This document shows positions 28,327-37,790 of a stretch of DNA of 64,000 bases, in pieces. The notes under the pieces were generated by a model. That model worked only from the letters and a program-made list of their open reading frames with translations, made no database searches and was not told the origin of the DNA. The stretch is from positions 1,128,579 to 1,192,578 of the forward strand of contig BPHK01000001.1 in the NCBI GenBank assembly GCA_026003495.1, written 5' to 3'. Position 1 is the stretch's first letter, and the number at the start of each line of letters is the position of its first letter. The DNA is from Candidatus Kapaibacterium sp. (lineage in GTDB: Bacteria > Bacteroidota > Ignavibacteria > Kapaibacteriales > NICIL-2). The translations under genes and the position numbers were made by a program.

Positions 28327-31300
28327 ATGTACACTCGACTGCTGGCAATCCTTCTTGGCATGTGTGTGACCGCCGCTTGGGCTGGCGAAAAACTCCTTGT
28401 GCGTTTTCAGTCGGCTGAGCGGTGCCGAGCGTTTGTTCAGCAGAACGCAGGTGCTGCAGGACATCTGTGGAACAGCCGAGTCTGGAAAGCATCAGGACAT
28501 GTGTTGGCTTCGACTTCGACTGCAGCGGAAGCACTGGCACTGTTCGAACAGACAGCGGCAATCTGGACACCGAATCCAGATAGCCTCATTCGCATTCTGC
28601 GATTTGATACCACCGTGGCTGCTGTATGGAAGCCATACCGCTACCAGCTCGATCGCAGTGCACAGCGGCCAGCTGAGATCGTGCAGCAATGGTACTTGGA
28701 TGCGCTCGGGGCAACGGATGCATGGCAATACTCTCGTGGTGGTGGTGCCATTGTCGGCGTGATTGATACCGGTATTGACTGGATGCATCCAGATCTCCAG
28801 TCGTCACTGTGGATCAATCCAGCAGAGGATCGCAATGGCAATGGGCGCTTCGATCCTTGGCCAAGTGCAGAGGTGCGTGATGGAGTTCCTGGCGATCTCG
28901 ACGGGATTGATAACGATGGGAATGGATTTGCCGACGATGTCATCGGCTACAACTTCATTGCTCGCCCGCAGGCAGAACTATTCCCGATGGACAATCCGCT
29001 TCCGTACGATCGCAATGGCCATGGTACTGCGGTTGCCGCTCTTATTGCAGCGCGTCCTGCCACCAGTGCTGGAATGAGTGGTTTGGCACCAGGTGCAGCA
29101 GTCATGGTCTTACAAGCGTTCGATCCGCTCGGCTTCGGAGATGAAGATGACATCGCGCGTGCTATCGTCTATGCTGTTGCCAATGGTGCGCACGTGATCA
29201 ATTGCAGCTTTGGCGATATTGTGCGCTCTGAACTCGTCGCAGCTGCAATTGCGCTGGCTCAAGCAAGTGACGTCGTTGTAGTTGCTTCGTCAGGCAACAG
29301 TGGCTCGCAGCTCCCGCACTATCCAAGCGACGAAGTTGGTGTCCTGAGTATTGGTGCTTCCACACGACAAGGAAAGGCAGCAATCTTCAGCAGCTATGGA
29401 GAGCGGCTCTTTCTTCTGGCGCCGGGTGAGCAGGTCCTGAGCGCTGCGGCGGGTGGCGGCTATCAGGAAGGGAGTGGAACGTCCTTCGCTGCACCGCTGG
29501 TTTCTGCGACTGTTGCGCTGCTGCGTTCGCTCGATCCCCAGCTCGATAGCAAGTCAATTCGAGTAATTCTCGCTACCACTGCCACACCACAATCCCAGTC
29601 ATGGCAACTGCGTAGCGGTCACGGCATCGTTTCCCCGCGTGATGCACTTGAGCGCGCTGCGCTCCGCGGCAGTATCGAACTGCGAGCACCACGACATCCC
29701 ACCTCGTTGTCGGCACAATTGGAGTCGCTCGATGTCGAACTCGACGCTTTGCACCCTTTGCTGGAACGCTGGGAGCTTTTCGCAATCGGAAGAGACACTG
29801 CGGTCATGCTGGCAACATCCGATCGATCAACGCTTGCATGGCGCGAGCGCATCGAAGCAGCCCGCATTCCACGAGACTCTCATGTGACCCTCCGAGTCCG
29901 TGTTTTCCTACGGACGGGAAAGACAATCGAGGATGCAGCGACGATTGATCGGTTTTCCAGTGAACTGCGTTTTGATTCGCTCCGTGCATTCACCGTATGG
30001 TTTGGGCGCGAGCGCAGGCTCCTGCTCCGGGCTCAGATAAACCGGCGTTGCAAAGTTGCCGTGTATGTGCAAAATGACACAGGCGATACGATCCTTGTCT
30101 CCACAGGTGATGGGCAGGTGCGACGCTTGCACGCTGTTCTCCTTGACCGATTGATGCCTGGCCGCTACCAGCTTCGTGTGATAGCTTGGGAGGGTGCTGA
30201 TAGTGTCAGTGCTACACTCGACTCCGTTGTCCTTCCTGCTCAGGCAGGCTCGAATGCCGAGTGGAGACTGGCTCGATACACAGCAGAGCCACTGCTGCTG
30301 GCAGGCAGCGCATCACCTTCTGCGGGTACACTCTGCGCCACACGATTCCGTGGCGTCCAAGAGGCTACACTTCTTGAGCGCGACCAGGATACGTTTCGCA
30401 TCATCGCACGTTCGGGGCGAACAGCATTCCTGCGTGGTATTGGTGATGTCAATGGCGATGGTCGCGCAGAGGTGCTCACCTACGATGCCGGCGATACGAG
30501 GTTGTATGAGTTTCAGCCCACACCCTTTGCATCCGTGCTCTGGGGAGATACTCTCCGGCATTCGTTCTGGGCTGCCGCACTTGCAGACATTACAGGCGAC
30601 CAGCGACCTGAAATTCTTGGCTTCCGCACAAGGCGGATTCTGCAAAATCCTGATGGTACTACGCAGCCACGGAGCGACGCACTCGTCGCAGTTCAATGGA
30701 ATGGTGCTCAGTTCGTTGAGCTTGATAGCATTGAGCTTTCCTCTCCACCACAGGCAGGAAGAACGCTGAACACAATCTCGGCGCCACTATGTGCCGTCGG
30801 CGATTTCGATGGCGATGGCGTCATCGAGATTGCGTATGCTGACAGTGACGGTGACCTCGAAATTGTCGCATGGAAATCCGGCAGATTCGTTCGGGAATTC
30901 GGTGCACCGTCCCCACCATTTCTTGCCGGCGCAGGAACGGAATTTGTCGCAGCCGCCGACGTGGACGGCGATGGCAGAGCAGAAATTCTCACCGGAGCCG
31001 CGGCACTCCCGACCTACAACGCGTTGGGAGAGTATGAGCCACCGCTGTGGCGATTTGCTCTCTACCGCGCCATCGCACCGAATCGCTACGAGCTGGTGTG
31101 GGAAGAGTACTTCTACAGCGTGCGATATGGGAGGCCATACTACGATGGCGTTGCTACAGGCGATCTCGATGGCGATGGCAAAGCAGAAATCGTGCTTTCG
31201 CTCTTTCCCTTCGCGTATGTTTTTTCCTGGAGCCGTGGTACACCAGAGTTGATCGCCATCCAAGACTCGGTATGGTCGAACGGTGCACTCGTCGCCGATC

Positions 31301-32526
31301 TAGAGCGTGATGGGACGGTAGAGCTTGCGCTTACCCGAGGTATCCAACAACCACGCACACAATGGTTCGTGTACGAGCAATCTCCATTGCGTGCTCCTGC
31401 AATACTCGATGCCTATTTCCGGAGTGATGGAGCGCTCGTATGTATGTGGCTCCCACGCGATCGAGCAGAGCACTACGAGATCCGTGTCGCCAGTAGCGTC
31501 GTTGCGCGGACTAGTGATACGTTGATCGTTCTTCCCACAGCAATGCTCCCACCCTGCGTGCAATGCAGTCTTCAGGTGCGTGCTGTAACGGAGTTCGATA
31601 GCTCGCGGTGGAGTGACCCATTTGTGGTTGTGCGCAGTGAGCCACTCAAACTCGTCGCAGCAGATACGCTCACGGCTGGTGATCGCATTCTTCGTCTCAC
31701 CGTTGGTGGCATTCTTCCTCCGCATGGGATTGCTCCATTTTCGCTCGGTATCGAACGGGACAGCCTCACGCTGCGTGCAGAGTACACTGCTGCAGCGGGA
31801 GCACAGCGATTACTTGCGTGGCTTGGCAGATCGCTCGATGAAGGGCTTTATCGCGTGTCACTTGCCGCAGGGACCGTTGATGGTGTCGGAAATCGTTCGC
31901 CTGCGTCGTCGGTGTACCTGTACGTTCGTCCACAGGTAGAGCGTTCGTCGCAATTCTACGCCGAGCGAGTTGTAGCGTGGAGCGATACCGCCGTCTCCGT
32001 TCGATTCAGCCAAGAGCCAGACCTCTCCACGCTTGCACTCGATAGCATCGTGGTCGAGCCGTATGGCGCAATCATTGGCTGCGTCTATGGTGGTGATTCC
32101 CAGACAGTCGAATTCAAACTCGATCGCCGCTTTCGGTATGAAGCTCGTGGGATCATGTTCACAATGACGCTGCCACGATTGTTTCGTTCCAGTGCAGGAA
32201 ACTTTATCGCAAGCAACGGTGGAAATGTCGTGGCATGGTACTACGCCGCCGATGTTCTCCAGACGCAAGCATTCCCACAGCCGTGGTCACGGAGCAGAGA
32301 TCGCGAACTTCATTTCTCGAATGTGCCGCCCGGGGCAACTGTGATCATTTCTCTCCTCGACGGCATCGAGCTTGCCCAGATAGAGGCCGTTGATCCCTCA
32401 GGAGGGGTGCGCTGGCTGCCGCGTCTTCCGGATGGGAAGCTCTTGCCTGAAGGTATCTACCTCTACCGGATTCGCTTGCCTGACGGGACAGAACCAGTCG
32501 CACAAAAATTCGTTGTGGTGCCGTAG
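28327..32526 (+). CDS. secreted S8 subtilisin-like protease with FG-GAP propeller and T9SS-type C-terminal domain
   Basis: About 1399 residues. A signal peptide (about 1-19) leads into the protease domain: Asp147 in G-V-I-D-T-G, His232 in N-G-H-G-T, oxyanion Asn324 in S-S-G-N-S-G and Ser386 in G-T-S-F-A-A-P. An acidic insertion (about 168-205, D-R-N-G-N-G and D-N-D-G-N-G) looks calcium-binding. About six FG-GAP/VCBS-like repeats follow between about 700 and 1000 (for example G-D-V-N-G-D-G-R-A-E, A-D-V-D-G-D-G-R-A-E), probably a beta-propeller. Beta-sandwich modules and a final 80-residue tail (F-P-Q-P-W, P-E-G-I-Y-L-Y-R-I-R-L) resemble a T9SS sorting domain. The ATG at 28327 gives the cleanest signal peptide. 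Confidence 0.88.
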   Translation: MYTRLLAILLGMCVTAAWAGEKLLVRFQSAERCRAFVQQNAGAAGHLWNSRVWKASGHVLASTSTAAEALALFEQTAAIWTPNPDSLIRILRFDTTVAAVWKPYRYQLDRSAQRPAEIVQQWYLDALGATDAWQYSRGGGAIVGVIDTGIDWMHPDLQSSLWINPAEDRNGNGRFDPWPSAEVRDGVPGDLDGIDNDGNGFADDVIGYNFIARPQAELFPMDNPLPYDRNGHGTAVAALIAARPATSAGMSGLAPGAAVMVLQAFDPLGFGDEDDIARAIVYAVANGAHVINCSFGDIVRSELVAAAIALAQASDVVVVASSGNSGSQLPHYPSDEVGVLSIGASTRQGKAAIFSSYGERLFLLAPGEQVLSAAAGGGYQEGSGTSFAAPLVSATVALLRSLDPQLDSKSIRVILATTATPQSQSWQLRSGHGIVSPRDALERAALRGSIELRAPRHPTSLSAQLESLDVELDALHPLLERWELFAIGRDTAVMLATSDRSTLAWRERIEAARIPRDSHVTLRVRVFLRTGKTIEDAATIDRFSSELRFDSLRAFTVWFGRERRLLLRAQINRRCKVAVYVQNDTGDTILVSTGDGQVRRLHAVLLDRLMPGRYQLRVIAWEGADSVSATLDSVVLPAQAGSNAEWRLARYTAEPLLLAGSASPSAGTLCATRFRGVQEATLLERDQDTFRIIARSGRTAFLRGIGDVNGDGRAEVLTYDAGDTRLYEFQPTPFASVLWGDTLRHSFWAAALADITGDQRPEILGFRTRRILQNPDGTTQPRSDALVAVQWNGAQFVELDSIELSSPPQAGRTLNTISAPLCAVGDFDGDGVIEIAYADSDGDLEIVAWKSGRFVREFGAPSPPFLAGAGTEFVAAADVDGDGRAEILTGAAALPTYNALGEYEPPLWRFALYRAIAPNRYELVWEEYFYSVRYGRPYYDGVATGDLDGDGKAEIVLSLFPFAYVFSWSRGTPELIAIQDSVWSNGALVADLERDGTVELALTRGIQQPRTQWFVYEQSPLRAPAILDAYFRSDGALVCMWLPRDRAEHYEIRVASSVVARTSDTLIVLPTAMLPPCVQCSLQVRAVTEFDSSRWSDPFVVVRSEPLKLVAADTLTAGDRILRLTVGGILPPHGIAPFSLGIERDSLTLRAEYTAAAGAQRLLAWLGRSLDEGLYRVSLAAGTVDGVGNRSPASSVYLYVRPQVERSSQFYAERVVAWSDTAVSVRFSQEPDLSTLALDSIVVEPYGAIIGCVYGGDSQTVEFKLDRRFRYEARGIMFTMTLPRLFRSSAGNFIASNGGNVVAWYYAADVLQTQAFPQPWSRSRDRELHFSNVPPGATVIISLLDGIELAQIEAVDPSGGVRWLPRLPDGKLLPEGIYLYRIRLPDGTEPVAQKFVVVP

Positions 32527-32539
32527 TACCGCTGTCCAA

Positions 32540-34000
32540 TCACGCTTGGGGTAGAGCAGAGGATTGAGGGTCGGTACAAAGCGACTGGCGCAGCCCTCCG
32601 ATGTTGCCGTTGCTCAACAGTAGAAGGACATCGCCGTTCTGGACGGTATCGTTGAGAATCGCTCTTGCAGCATCGCCCCAGTCGCTGCTGTCAGGAACGA
32701 GGATGCATGGAATGCCGCGTGCGTCGAGGTCGCGCTGCAACCGCTCGCGATCGAGGCGCTCTGTTGGGGCATAACGTTCGGCACGATAGACTGGGCAGAG
32801 AACCACGACATCGGCACCTGCAAGTGCATCGGCGAATTCTCGCTGGAAGATGGAGCGAACAGAGGTATTCGACCGCGGCTCAAAACAAACGACGATGCGA
32901 CGGTTGGGGAAACGCTGCCGCGCTGCATCGAGCGTTGCTTTGATTGCTGTTGGGTGATGCGCAAAATCATCCACGACTGTTGCACCATGCCAAGTGCAGA
33001 GGATTTCAAAGCGGCGTTTCGGTGGCACAAAAGCCTCCAATACCTCGGCAATCCTTGTGCGGTCAAGTCCAAGATGCCGCGCGACGGCGATTGCTGCAGT
33101 TGCATTCCGCACGTTATGCGCTCCGTGCATGCGAAGGGTAAACGTTCCGTAGTGTGTTGTGCCCTCTTCGACTGCGAAGGTGGTGCGTTCTTCGTTGCAT
33201 TCGACGATCTGTGCACGAAGCTGGCTGCCATCGCTCATTCCATAGTGGAGGACTGGAGCAATCGAGCGATCAACAACACTGCGCGCACCGGGATCATCGC
33301 CAGCTGCAACGATTAGCCCATTGCGGGGGACGAGCCGAACGAGTTGTTCGAAGGTAGCTCGGACGCTCGCGTAGGTCGGGAAAATGTCTGCGTGGTCGTA
33401 CTCGATGCTCGTGATTACCAGCACGTGTGGCATCGTATGGAGGAACTTGCTCCGTTTGTCAAAGAACGCAGTATCGTACTCATCCCCTTCGAGAACGAAT
33501 AGCCCACCAACCGGAGCACGTACGCAGCTTGCACCGAGTTGCTCGACGGCACCACCGATGAGGTAGCCACTGGGGAGTCCACAGGAGCGGAGAATCCAAG
33601 CAATCATGCTCGTCGTGGTGGTCTTGCCGTGCGTGCCGCTGACGACAATACGTGTGCGGTGCTGGAGGAAGTGGCATCGCAGCAGCTCCGGCATCGAGAT
33701 GAGGGGAAGGTTTGCATCGAGCGCAGCTTCCAGTGCGGGGTTGCCTCGACTGATCGCATTGCCAACGACGATAGCATCGGGCTGAAATGCCAGTATGTGC
33801 TCTTGGCTGTAATCTTCAGCAAACGGAATCCCGCTCCGCGCAAGCATGGTGCTCATCGGCGGATAGATGCCACTATCGCATCCACTAACGATTGCACCGT
33901 CGTGGTGGCATGCAAGAGCGACCGAACCCATTGCAATGCCACCGATACCTAAAAAGTAGAGCCGCGCGCCGTTGAGCGTGGACGAAGTAAAAACAGCCAT
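32540..34000 (-). CDS. mpl: UDP-N-acetylmuramate:L-alanyl-gamma-D-glutamyl-meso-diaminopimelate ligase
   Basis: This 486-residue Mur-ligase family protein has the N-terminal UDP-binding motif F-L-G-I-G-G-I-A-M-G and the ATP P-loop S-G-T-H-G-K-T-T-T-T near residue 120. The E-G-D-E-Y-D-T-A-F-F-D-K-R-S-K-F block distinguishes Mpl from MurC. Mpl reattaches the recycled tripeptide to UDP-MurNAc, saving cell-wall peptides. MurQ, another recycling enzyme, is encoded at 60.9 kb. The start overlaps the end of the upstream glycosyltransferase gene by 52 bases in another frame; no later start would keep the nucleotide-binding motif. Confidence 0.93.
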   Translation of the reverse strand: MAVFTSSTLNGARLYFLGIGGIAMGSVALACHHDGAIVSGCDSGIYPPMSTMLARSGIPFAEDYSQEHILAFQPDAIVVGNAISRGNPALEAALDANLPLISMPELLRCHFLQHRTRIVVSGTHGKTTTTSMIAWILRSCGLPSGYLIGGAVEQLGASCVRAPVGGLFVLEGDEYDTAFFDKRSKFLHTMPHVLVITSIEYDHADIFPTYASVRATFEQLVRLVPRNGLIVAAGDDPGARSVVDRSIAPVLHYGMSDGSQLRAQIVECNEERTTFAVEEGTTHYGTFTLRMHGAHNVRNATAAIAVARHLGLDRTRIAEVLEAFVPPKRRFEILCTWHGATVVDDFAHHPTAIKATLDAARQRFPNRRIVVCFEPRSNTSVRSIFQREFADALAGADVVVLCPVYRAERYAPTERLDRERLQRDLDARGIPCILVPDSSDWGDAARAILNDTVQNGDVLLLLSNGNIGGLRQSLCTDPQSSALPQA

Positions 34001-35604
34001 GCTGAATGAGGATCATCAAGTTGAACAAAGTCTCGGCGGCGGAGCAGATCGAGTGCTTTCGCACGCTTGGCGATAAAGACAACGTCACGATCAACGGAAC
34101 TGTTGAGCAGGAAGGATTCCCACTGCGAACGTTCGACACCGTAGTGTCGTGGGCTTTGTTCAGGGCGGCGCTTGCCGTAAAAAAGGTGCACGTACGTTTT
34201 GAAGCCGGTCGGATGTAAAATCACATCGCGATCGCTGTAGCGGCGGCAGAATTCGACGAGTTCTCGCTGTGTGAAGTCCTGGATGCGCGGCGCGACAACC
34301 CGCAGAAATGCCGATACGCTCAGTGCAATACCTACCAGCAGCGTTACAACTGCAGGGCGGGGCATGCGCCGCATGAGCGCGATTGCAATGATCGCCGCCC
34401 CAAGTGCAAGTGCTCCAGCCATCCACTCTAGACCAGTCCAACGAGGTCGAGCAGTCTCGACGATGCTCCGAGCGAACGGATCATGGACAAGTGAAAGGAG
34501 AAGCTGCTGGCTGGAGAGCACAAGCGGTGTAGCGATCATTGCAGTACCTACCATGATGGTGCCCAGGGCGATCGCTCCGATCCAGCGCCGCTGCTCGGGA
34601 TGGTACCACCAGCGATGGAGTGCCTGTGCGGCAAAGAACGTGATCGGATAGTACGCCAGCGAGGAGTAGTGCACAATCTTCGTCTTCACAATCGAAAAGA
34701 CGACAACGACAACAGCGAGCATCGTCGCAAAGAGCAGCGATTGCGCGTTCAGTTGCTCGATACGACGGCTCGTGCGGAATGCAGCAAATGCCAACCACGA
34801 AGCGGGAAAACACCCAAGCAAGAGAACGAAGACGTGATAGTACAGCGGCCCGCTATGCCCGGCATCACCTGTGGTTAGCAGCCGCAGTTGGTACTCGATA
34901 AACGAACGCATGAACCATTGCCCATATGAGCTTCGGTCGCTGAGTAACCACAGCCCAAACGGAACCACGCTCAACGCACCAACAATTGCAGCATCCGCCA
35001 TAGTACGGCTCCAGCCGTATTGCCGCCACCACACAAGCAAGAGGGGCGTGCCGACCAACAGGATCGCCACTGGTCCTTTCGTCAGGACCGCAAGGCCGAG
35101 CAGTATGCCACTTGCACATAGGAGGAGCCATCGCCGCTTACTTGTGATGCTTTCAAGGGCTGCAACGGTTGAGGCAACCATCAGGAAGTTGAAGAGCGGA
35201 TCAATCAAACCGGAGTGCATGTAGAAGTTTGGCAGCAATGAGCCTACCCACAGCAGCGCCCAGAGCGCACCGAAGGTTTCATCAACCCACCGACGTCCAG
35301 TATATGCAAGCAGAAGGACCGTTGCGATGCCAACGATCGCGTTGGGAAAGCGAGCGGCGAATTCGTTGACACCGAACAGATGCATTGCTGCTGCTTGCAC
35401 CCAGAAAAACAGTGGTGGTTTTTCCCAGAACGGCTCAAAGTCAACTTGTGGGTGGTAGTAGTCTCCGGAAACAAGCATCTCGCGAGCGCATTCAGCAAAA
35501 TTTACCTCGTCCCAATCGAACAGGTACGCATTGCCAAGAAACGGCAGAACTGTTACTCCCACGAGCAACGCAAGCAAGAGCGAAGTGCGCGTGTGCGATC
35601 TCAT
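33949..35604 (-). CDS. GT83/ArnT-like membrane glycosyltransferase
   Basis: This 551-residue protein has about 11-12 hydrophobic segments. The first periplasmic loop has the GT-C metal-binding pattern F-D-W-D-E-V-N-F-A-E and then F-W-E-K-P-P-L-F-F-W, characteristic of ArnT/PMT-type transferases that move a sugar from a polyprenyl-phosphate donor. The acceptor could be lipid A or another glycan; it cannot be told from sequence. The soluble C-terminal portion (about 440-551) is periplasmic by analogy. ATG at 35604 is preferred over the adjacent GTG. It is coupled to the upstream PHP-like gene and overlaps mpl downstream. Confidence 0.88.
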   Translation of the reverse strand: MRSHTRTSLLLALLVGVTVLPFLGNAYLFDWDEVNFAECAREMLVSGDYYHPQVDFEPFWEKPPLFFWVQAAAMHLFGVNEFAARFPNAIVGIATVLLLAYTGRRWVDETFGALWALLWVGSLLPNFYMHSGLIDPLFNFLMVASTVAALESITSKRRWLLLCASGILLGLAVLTKGPVAILLVGTPLLLVWWRQYGWSRTMADAAIVGALSVVPFGLWLLSDRSSYGQWFMRSFIEYQLRLLTTGDAGHSGPLYYHVFVLLLGCFPASWLAFAAFRTSRRIEQLNAQSLLFATMLAVVVVVFSIVKTKIVHYSSLAYYPITFFAAQALHRWWYHPEQRRWIGAIALGTIMVGTAMIATPLVLSSQQLLLSLVHDPFARSIVETARPRWTGLEWMAGALALGAAIIAIALMRRMPRPAVVTLLVGIALSVSAFLRVVAPRIQDFTQRELVEFCRRYSDRDVILHPTGFKTYVHLFYGKRRPEQSPRHYGVERSQWESFLLNSSVDRDVVFIAKRAKALDLLRRRDFVQLDDPHSAWLFLLRPRSTARGSTF

Positions 35605-35606
35605 CA

Positions 35607-36779
35607 CTAGCGGTTTCTTCGGAGGTACAAAAGCAAATGGGCGTAGAGCAACATCCAGATTGCGCGGTGGATGACTGTCAAGGGCAGGTTTTCCTGCAGT
35701 CGAGGCCGCTTGTGGTAGTTGCCACCAGGGAGCTGAACGGCAGGATTGAGTGCATACACTGCAGGAGTTGCGTAAACTTCGACGCGGACGTAGTCAGCCA
35801 CTCGTGGGAGCCACAGTGCAGCACGCGCGCGTCTGCCGAAGCGGGCAATCACATTGCCGCCACTAATGAAGCGGATCGAATCTGCAGGTGCACCAAGGTG
35901 CACAACGAGGCTATCCCCAATGATAGATTGCTGCGGCACGCCAATCGGAAGTTCAGCGTGCTGGGTGCGTACCGCAATCGTGTGGCCATTTCGGTATGCA
36001 TGATACAGGTCCGCGGGTGTCCAGTTCGGTGGGAGTGCAATAAGGGTCAGGCAGACGCCTGTTTCGCCGTCGCTCGAGACGTCATGGCAATCATCGTTGC
36101 CGACGCCCCAAACGAGGATACCATTGGAGAGCGCTGAGTCCCAGTGGGCAAGCGATGTTCGATAGTGGTTGAAGACTTCAATGCAGTCATAACCGCTGAG
36201 CAGTGTCATGTCGTGCTCGCTATAGCTTGGGCGTCCGAATGCGGGGTGTGCAGCGATCAGCACTTCGGCAGTGGGACGGAGGACATCGAGAATCCACTGT
36301 TTGACGAATACTGTCTGCGGAAGCACGCAATCAAGCCACACAACCGATCGGGCGCCGAGGACCAGCTGGTGTGTTTTCTGGATGTTGTACCCGTGCTCGT
36401 AACACGGCAGGTGCTTCCAGCCGTTGCCGAGCGAGTCTATTCGTTGGTAGTTCGAAAGTGCAAGAGCCTCGTAGCCGAGCTGGCGATAAACAGAATCAAT
36501 TGCGTTGAGCGAGTTCTTTCGACCATCGGTTGCGCCGAACCATGCACGGCTGTGAAGGTGCACATTGACCTTGCTCCACGTTCCTGCCGCGGTTGCGTAG
36601 GGATTGTACCATGCCGTCGAATCATCCGAGCGCTCCTGAGCGATTTGTGCTTGGGCGGTCGCCAGAGCACTGCGGAATGGGCGGGGTGGTACGATGTCGT
36701 AGAGCGGAGCAGCAGCATAGGGAAACGTAACTGCAACGACAATCGCTGCTGCAAGTACCTTTCCGACGGTGCGCATCAT
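35607..36779 (-). CDS. exported PHP-domain-like metal-dependent hydrolase
   Basis: This 390-residue protein has a hydrophobic N-terminus (about 8-28) and another hydrophobic segment at the C-terminus (about 368-386, V-I-H-R-A-I-W-M-L-L-Y-A). Between them are metal-ligand motifs in PHP order: V-N-V-H-L-H-S (HxH), Y-E-H-G, I-A-A-H-P, and G-V-G-N-D-D-C-H-D (DxH). PHP enzymes are usually cytoplasmic phosphoesterases, so a membrane-anchored or periplasmic form is notable. The N-terminal Met follows the previous stop (TAATG), and the gene overlaps the glycosyltransferase region, so the set is coupled. The substrate might be a glycan- or lipid-linked phosphate, by context only. Confidence 0.72.
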   Translation of the reverse strand: MMRTVGKVLAAAIVVAVTFPYAAAPLYDIVPPRPFRSALATAQAQIAQERSDDSTAWYNPYATAAGTWSKVNVHLHSRAWFGATDGRKNSLNAIDSVYRQLGYEALALSNYQRIDSLGNGWKHLPCYEHGYNIQKTHQLVLGARSVVWLDCVLPQTVFVKQWILDVLRPTAEVLIAAHPAFGRPSYSEHDMTLLSGYDCIEVFNHYRTSLAHWDSALSNGILVWGVGNDDCHDVSSDGETGVCLTLIALPPNWTPADLYHAYRNGHTIAVRTQHAELPIGVPQQSIIGDSLVVHLGAPADSIRFISGGNVIARFGRRARAALWLPRVADYVRVEVYATPAVYALNPAVQLPGGNYHKRPRLQENLPLTVIHRAIWMLLYAHLLLYLRRNR

Positions 36780-37774
36780 TAGAGGTCAGCGACAAGCGAT
36801 AGTGTGTGAAGTGGTGATGCAGTGTATCCCCGTGCGATTGCATAGTCGAGGCGAATAGGAATCGGGAGCGAAAGGGTAAAGGAGACACCGCCGCTAAGCA
36901 GTGTTCCTGGAAAAAGCTGGGGTCGCCCAAGCGATTCCCCGTAGAGCGCAACCCCACCACGCAGTGCAACCAAGTGATGGGGGACAAGTTCTACACCGGC
37001 GATGATAGTTGGCGTGAGCGCTCCAGCCCGCAGCTGCGCTTCCAATCCGATGAGTATGTGCTCGGTGCTGGGAAGCTCGACAGTGTCCGTTGTTCCTAAT
37101 GTAGCGCTGGTTATCGGGACGTACTCGGTGGAGAATGGAATCTGGCTAGATATTCCCATGCGGAGGATCCAAGGCAGAGAAAAGCGTTCTGCGCCATAAG
37201 TCATTACACCGAGATGTTGTATGCTTAGGCCCAGTGTGGCACGATCGAGGACGGAGGTAACCAACCCAGCATCGAGCGCAACACCACTGCCCGTGGATGC
37301 AGCATCGGGTGCAGAGGCATAGAACAATCGTCCACTAACGCCGAGGCTTGTAACTTGAGTCAACCGGTAGGATGCTGCCACTGAGCCATAACCCTGCCTA
37401 ATCGTTCGAGTGCCGAGGGCGGTGCCACTTTGATCACGTTGGGTGATTGTTCCAGCATTCAAGCCGACGATGCCCGCCCCAAGTGTGAGTTGTTCACTTA
37501 CGGGAAATGCGGTGGCGACGTTTGAAGGGGAGCGTCCAAAGGACAACAGTGTCGTCCCCACTGTAACGGTGGCGCTATCTCTGAGGTACCCGATACATGC
37601 AGGATTGGTAAAAAGTGCGCTCGGCTCATCAGCACATGCGACTTGCATGCTCGACAGTCCCGCTGCCCGTGCACCGATAGGCCGCAACAGGAATGATTCT
37701 ACCGATAGTGATGAGCGTTCCTGGCAGAATGCAATGCTGTATAGCGTAAGCAACGCGGCAAGTCGTGTGCGCAT
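36779..37774 (-). CDS. PorV/PorQ-family outer membrane barrel protein
   Basis: This 331-residue protein has a signal peptide (about 1-17, ending A-F-C-Q-E). The diagnostic N-terminal region F-L-L-R-P-I-G-A-R-A-A-G-L-S-S-M is followed by E-P-S-A-L-F-T-N-P-A-C-I, as in PorV/PorQ and other FadL-like barrels. The rest is strand-rich and ends L-S-L-V-A-D-L. PorV shuttles T9SS cargo and PorQ attaches it. The next upstream gene encodes a small protein with a T9SS-type sorting domain, and the large subtilase also ends in one, which supports a T9SS link. Which subfamily it belongs to is uncertain. It is one base away from overlapping the PHP-like gene. Confidence 0.8.
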   Translation of the reverse strand: MRTRLAALLTLYSIAFCQERSSLSVESFLLRPIGARAAGLSSMQVACADEPSALFTNPACIGYLRDSATVTVGTTLLSFGRSPSNVATAFPVSEQLTLGAGIVGLNAGTITQRDQSGTALGTRTIRQGYGSVAASYRLTQVTSLGVSGRLFYASAPDAASTGSGVALDAGLVTSVLDRATLGLSIQHLGVMTYGAERFSLPWILRMGISSQIPFSTEYVPITSATLGTTDTVELPSTEHILIGLEAQLRAGALTPTIIAGVELVPHHLVALRGGVALYGESLGRPQLFPGTLLSGGVSFTLSLPIPIRLDYAIARGYTASPLHTLSLVADL

Positions 37775-37790
37775 GGTCAGTGCTCACGTT

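Noticed and set aside
30430-31340. Recurring GATGGCGATGG-like strings resembling spaced repeats
   Set aside because: They encode the D-x-D-G-D-G motifs of the subtilase propeller; spacing is irregular and the units diverge, so this is not a CRISPR or satellite array.
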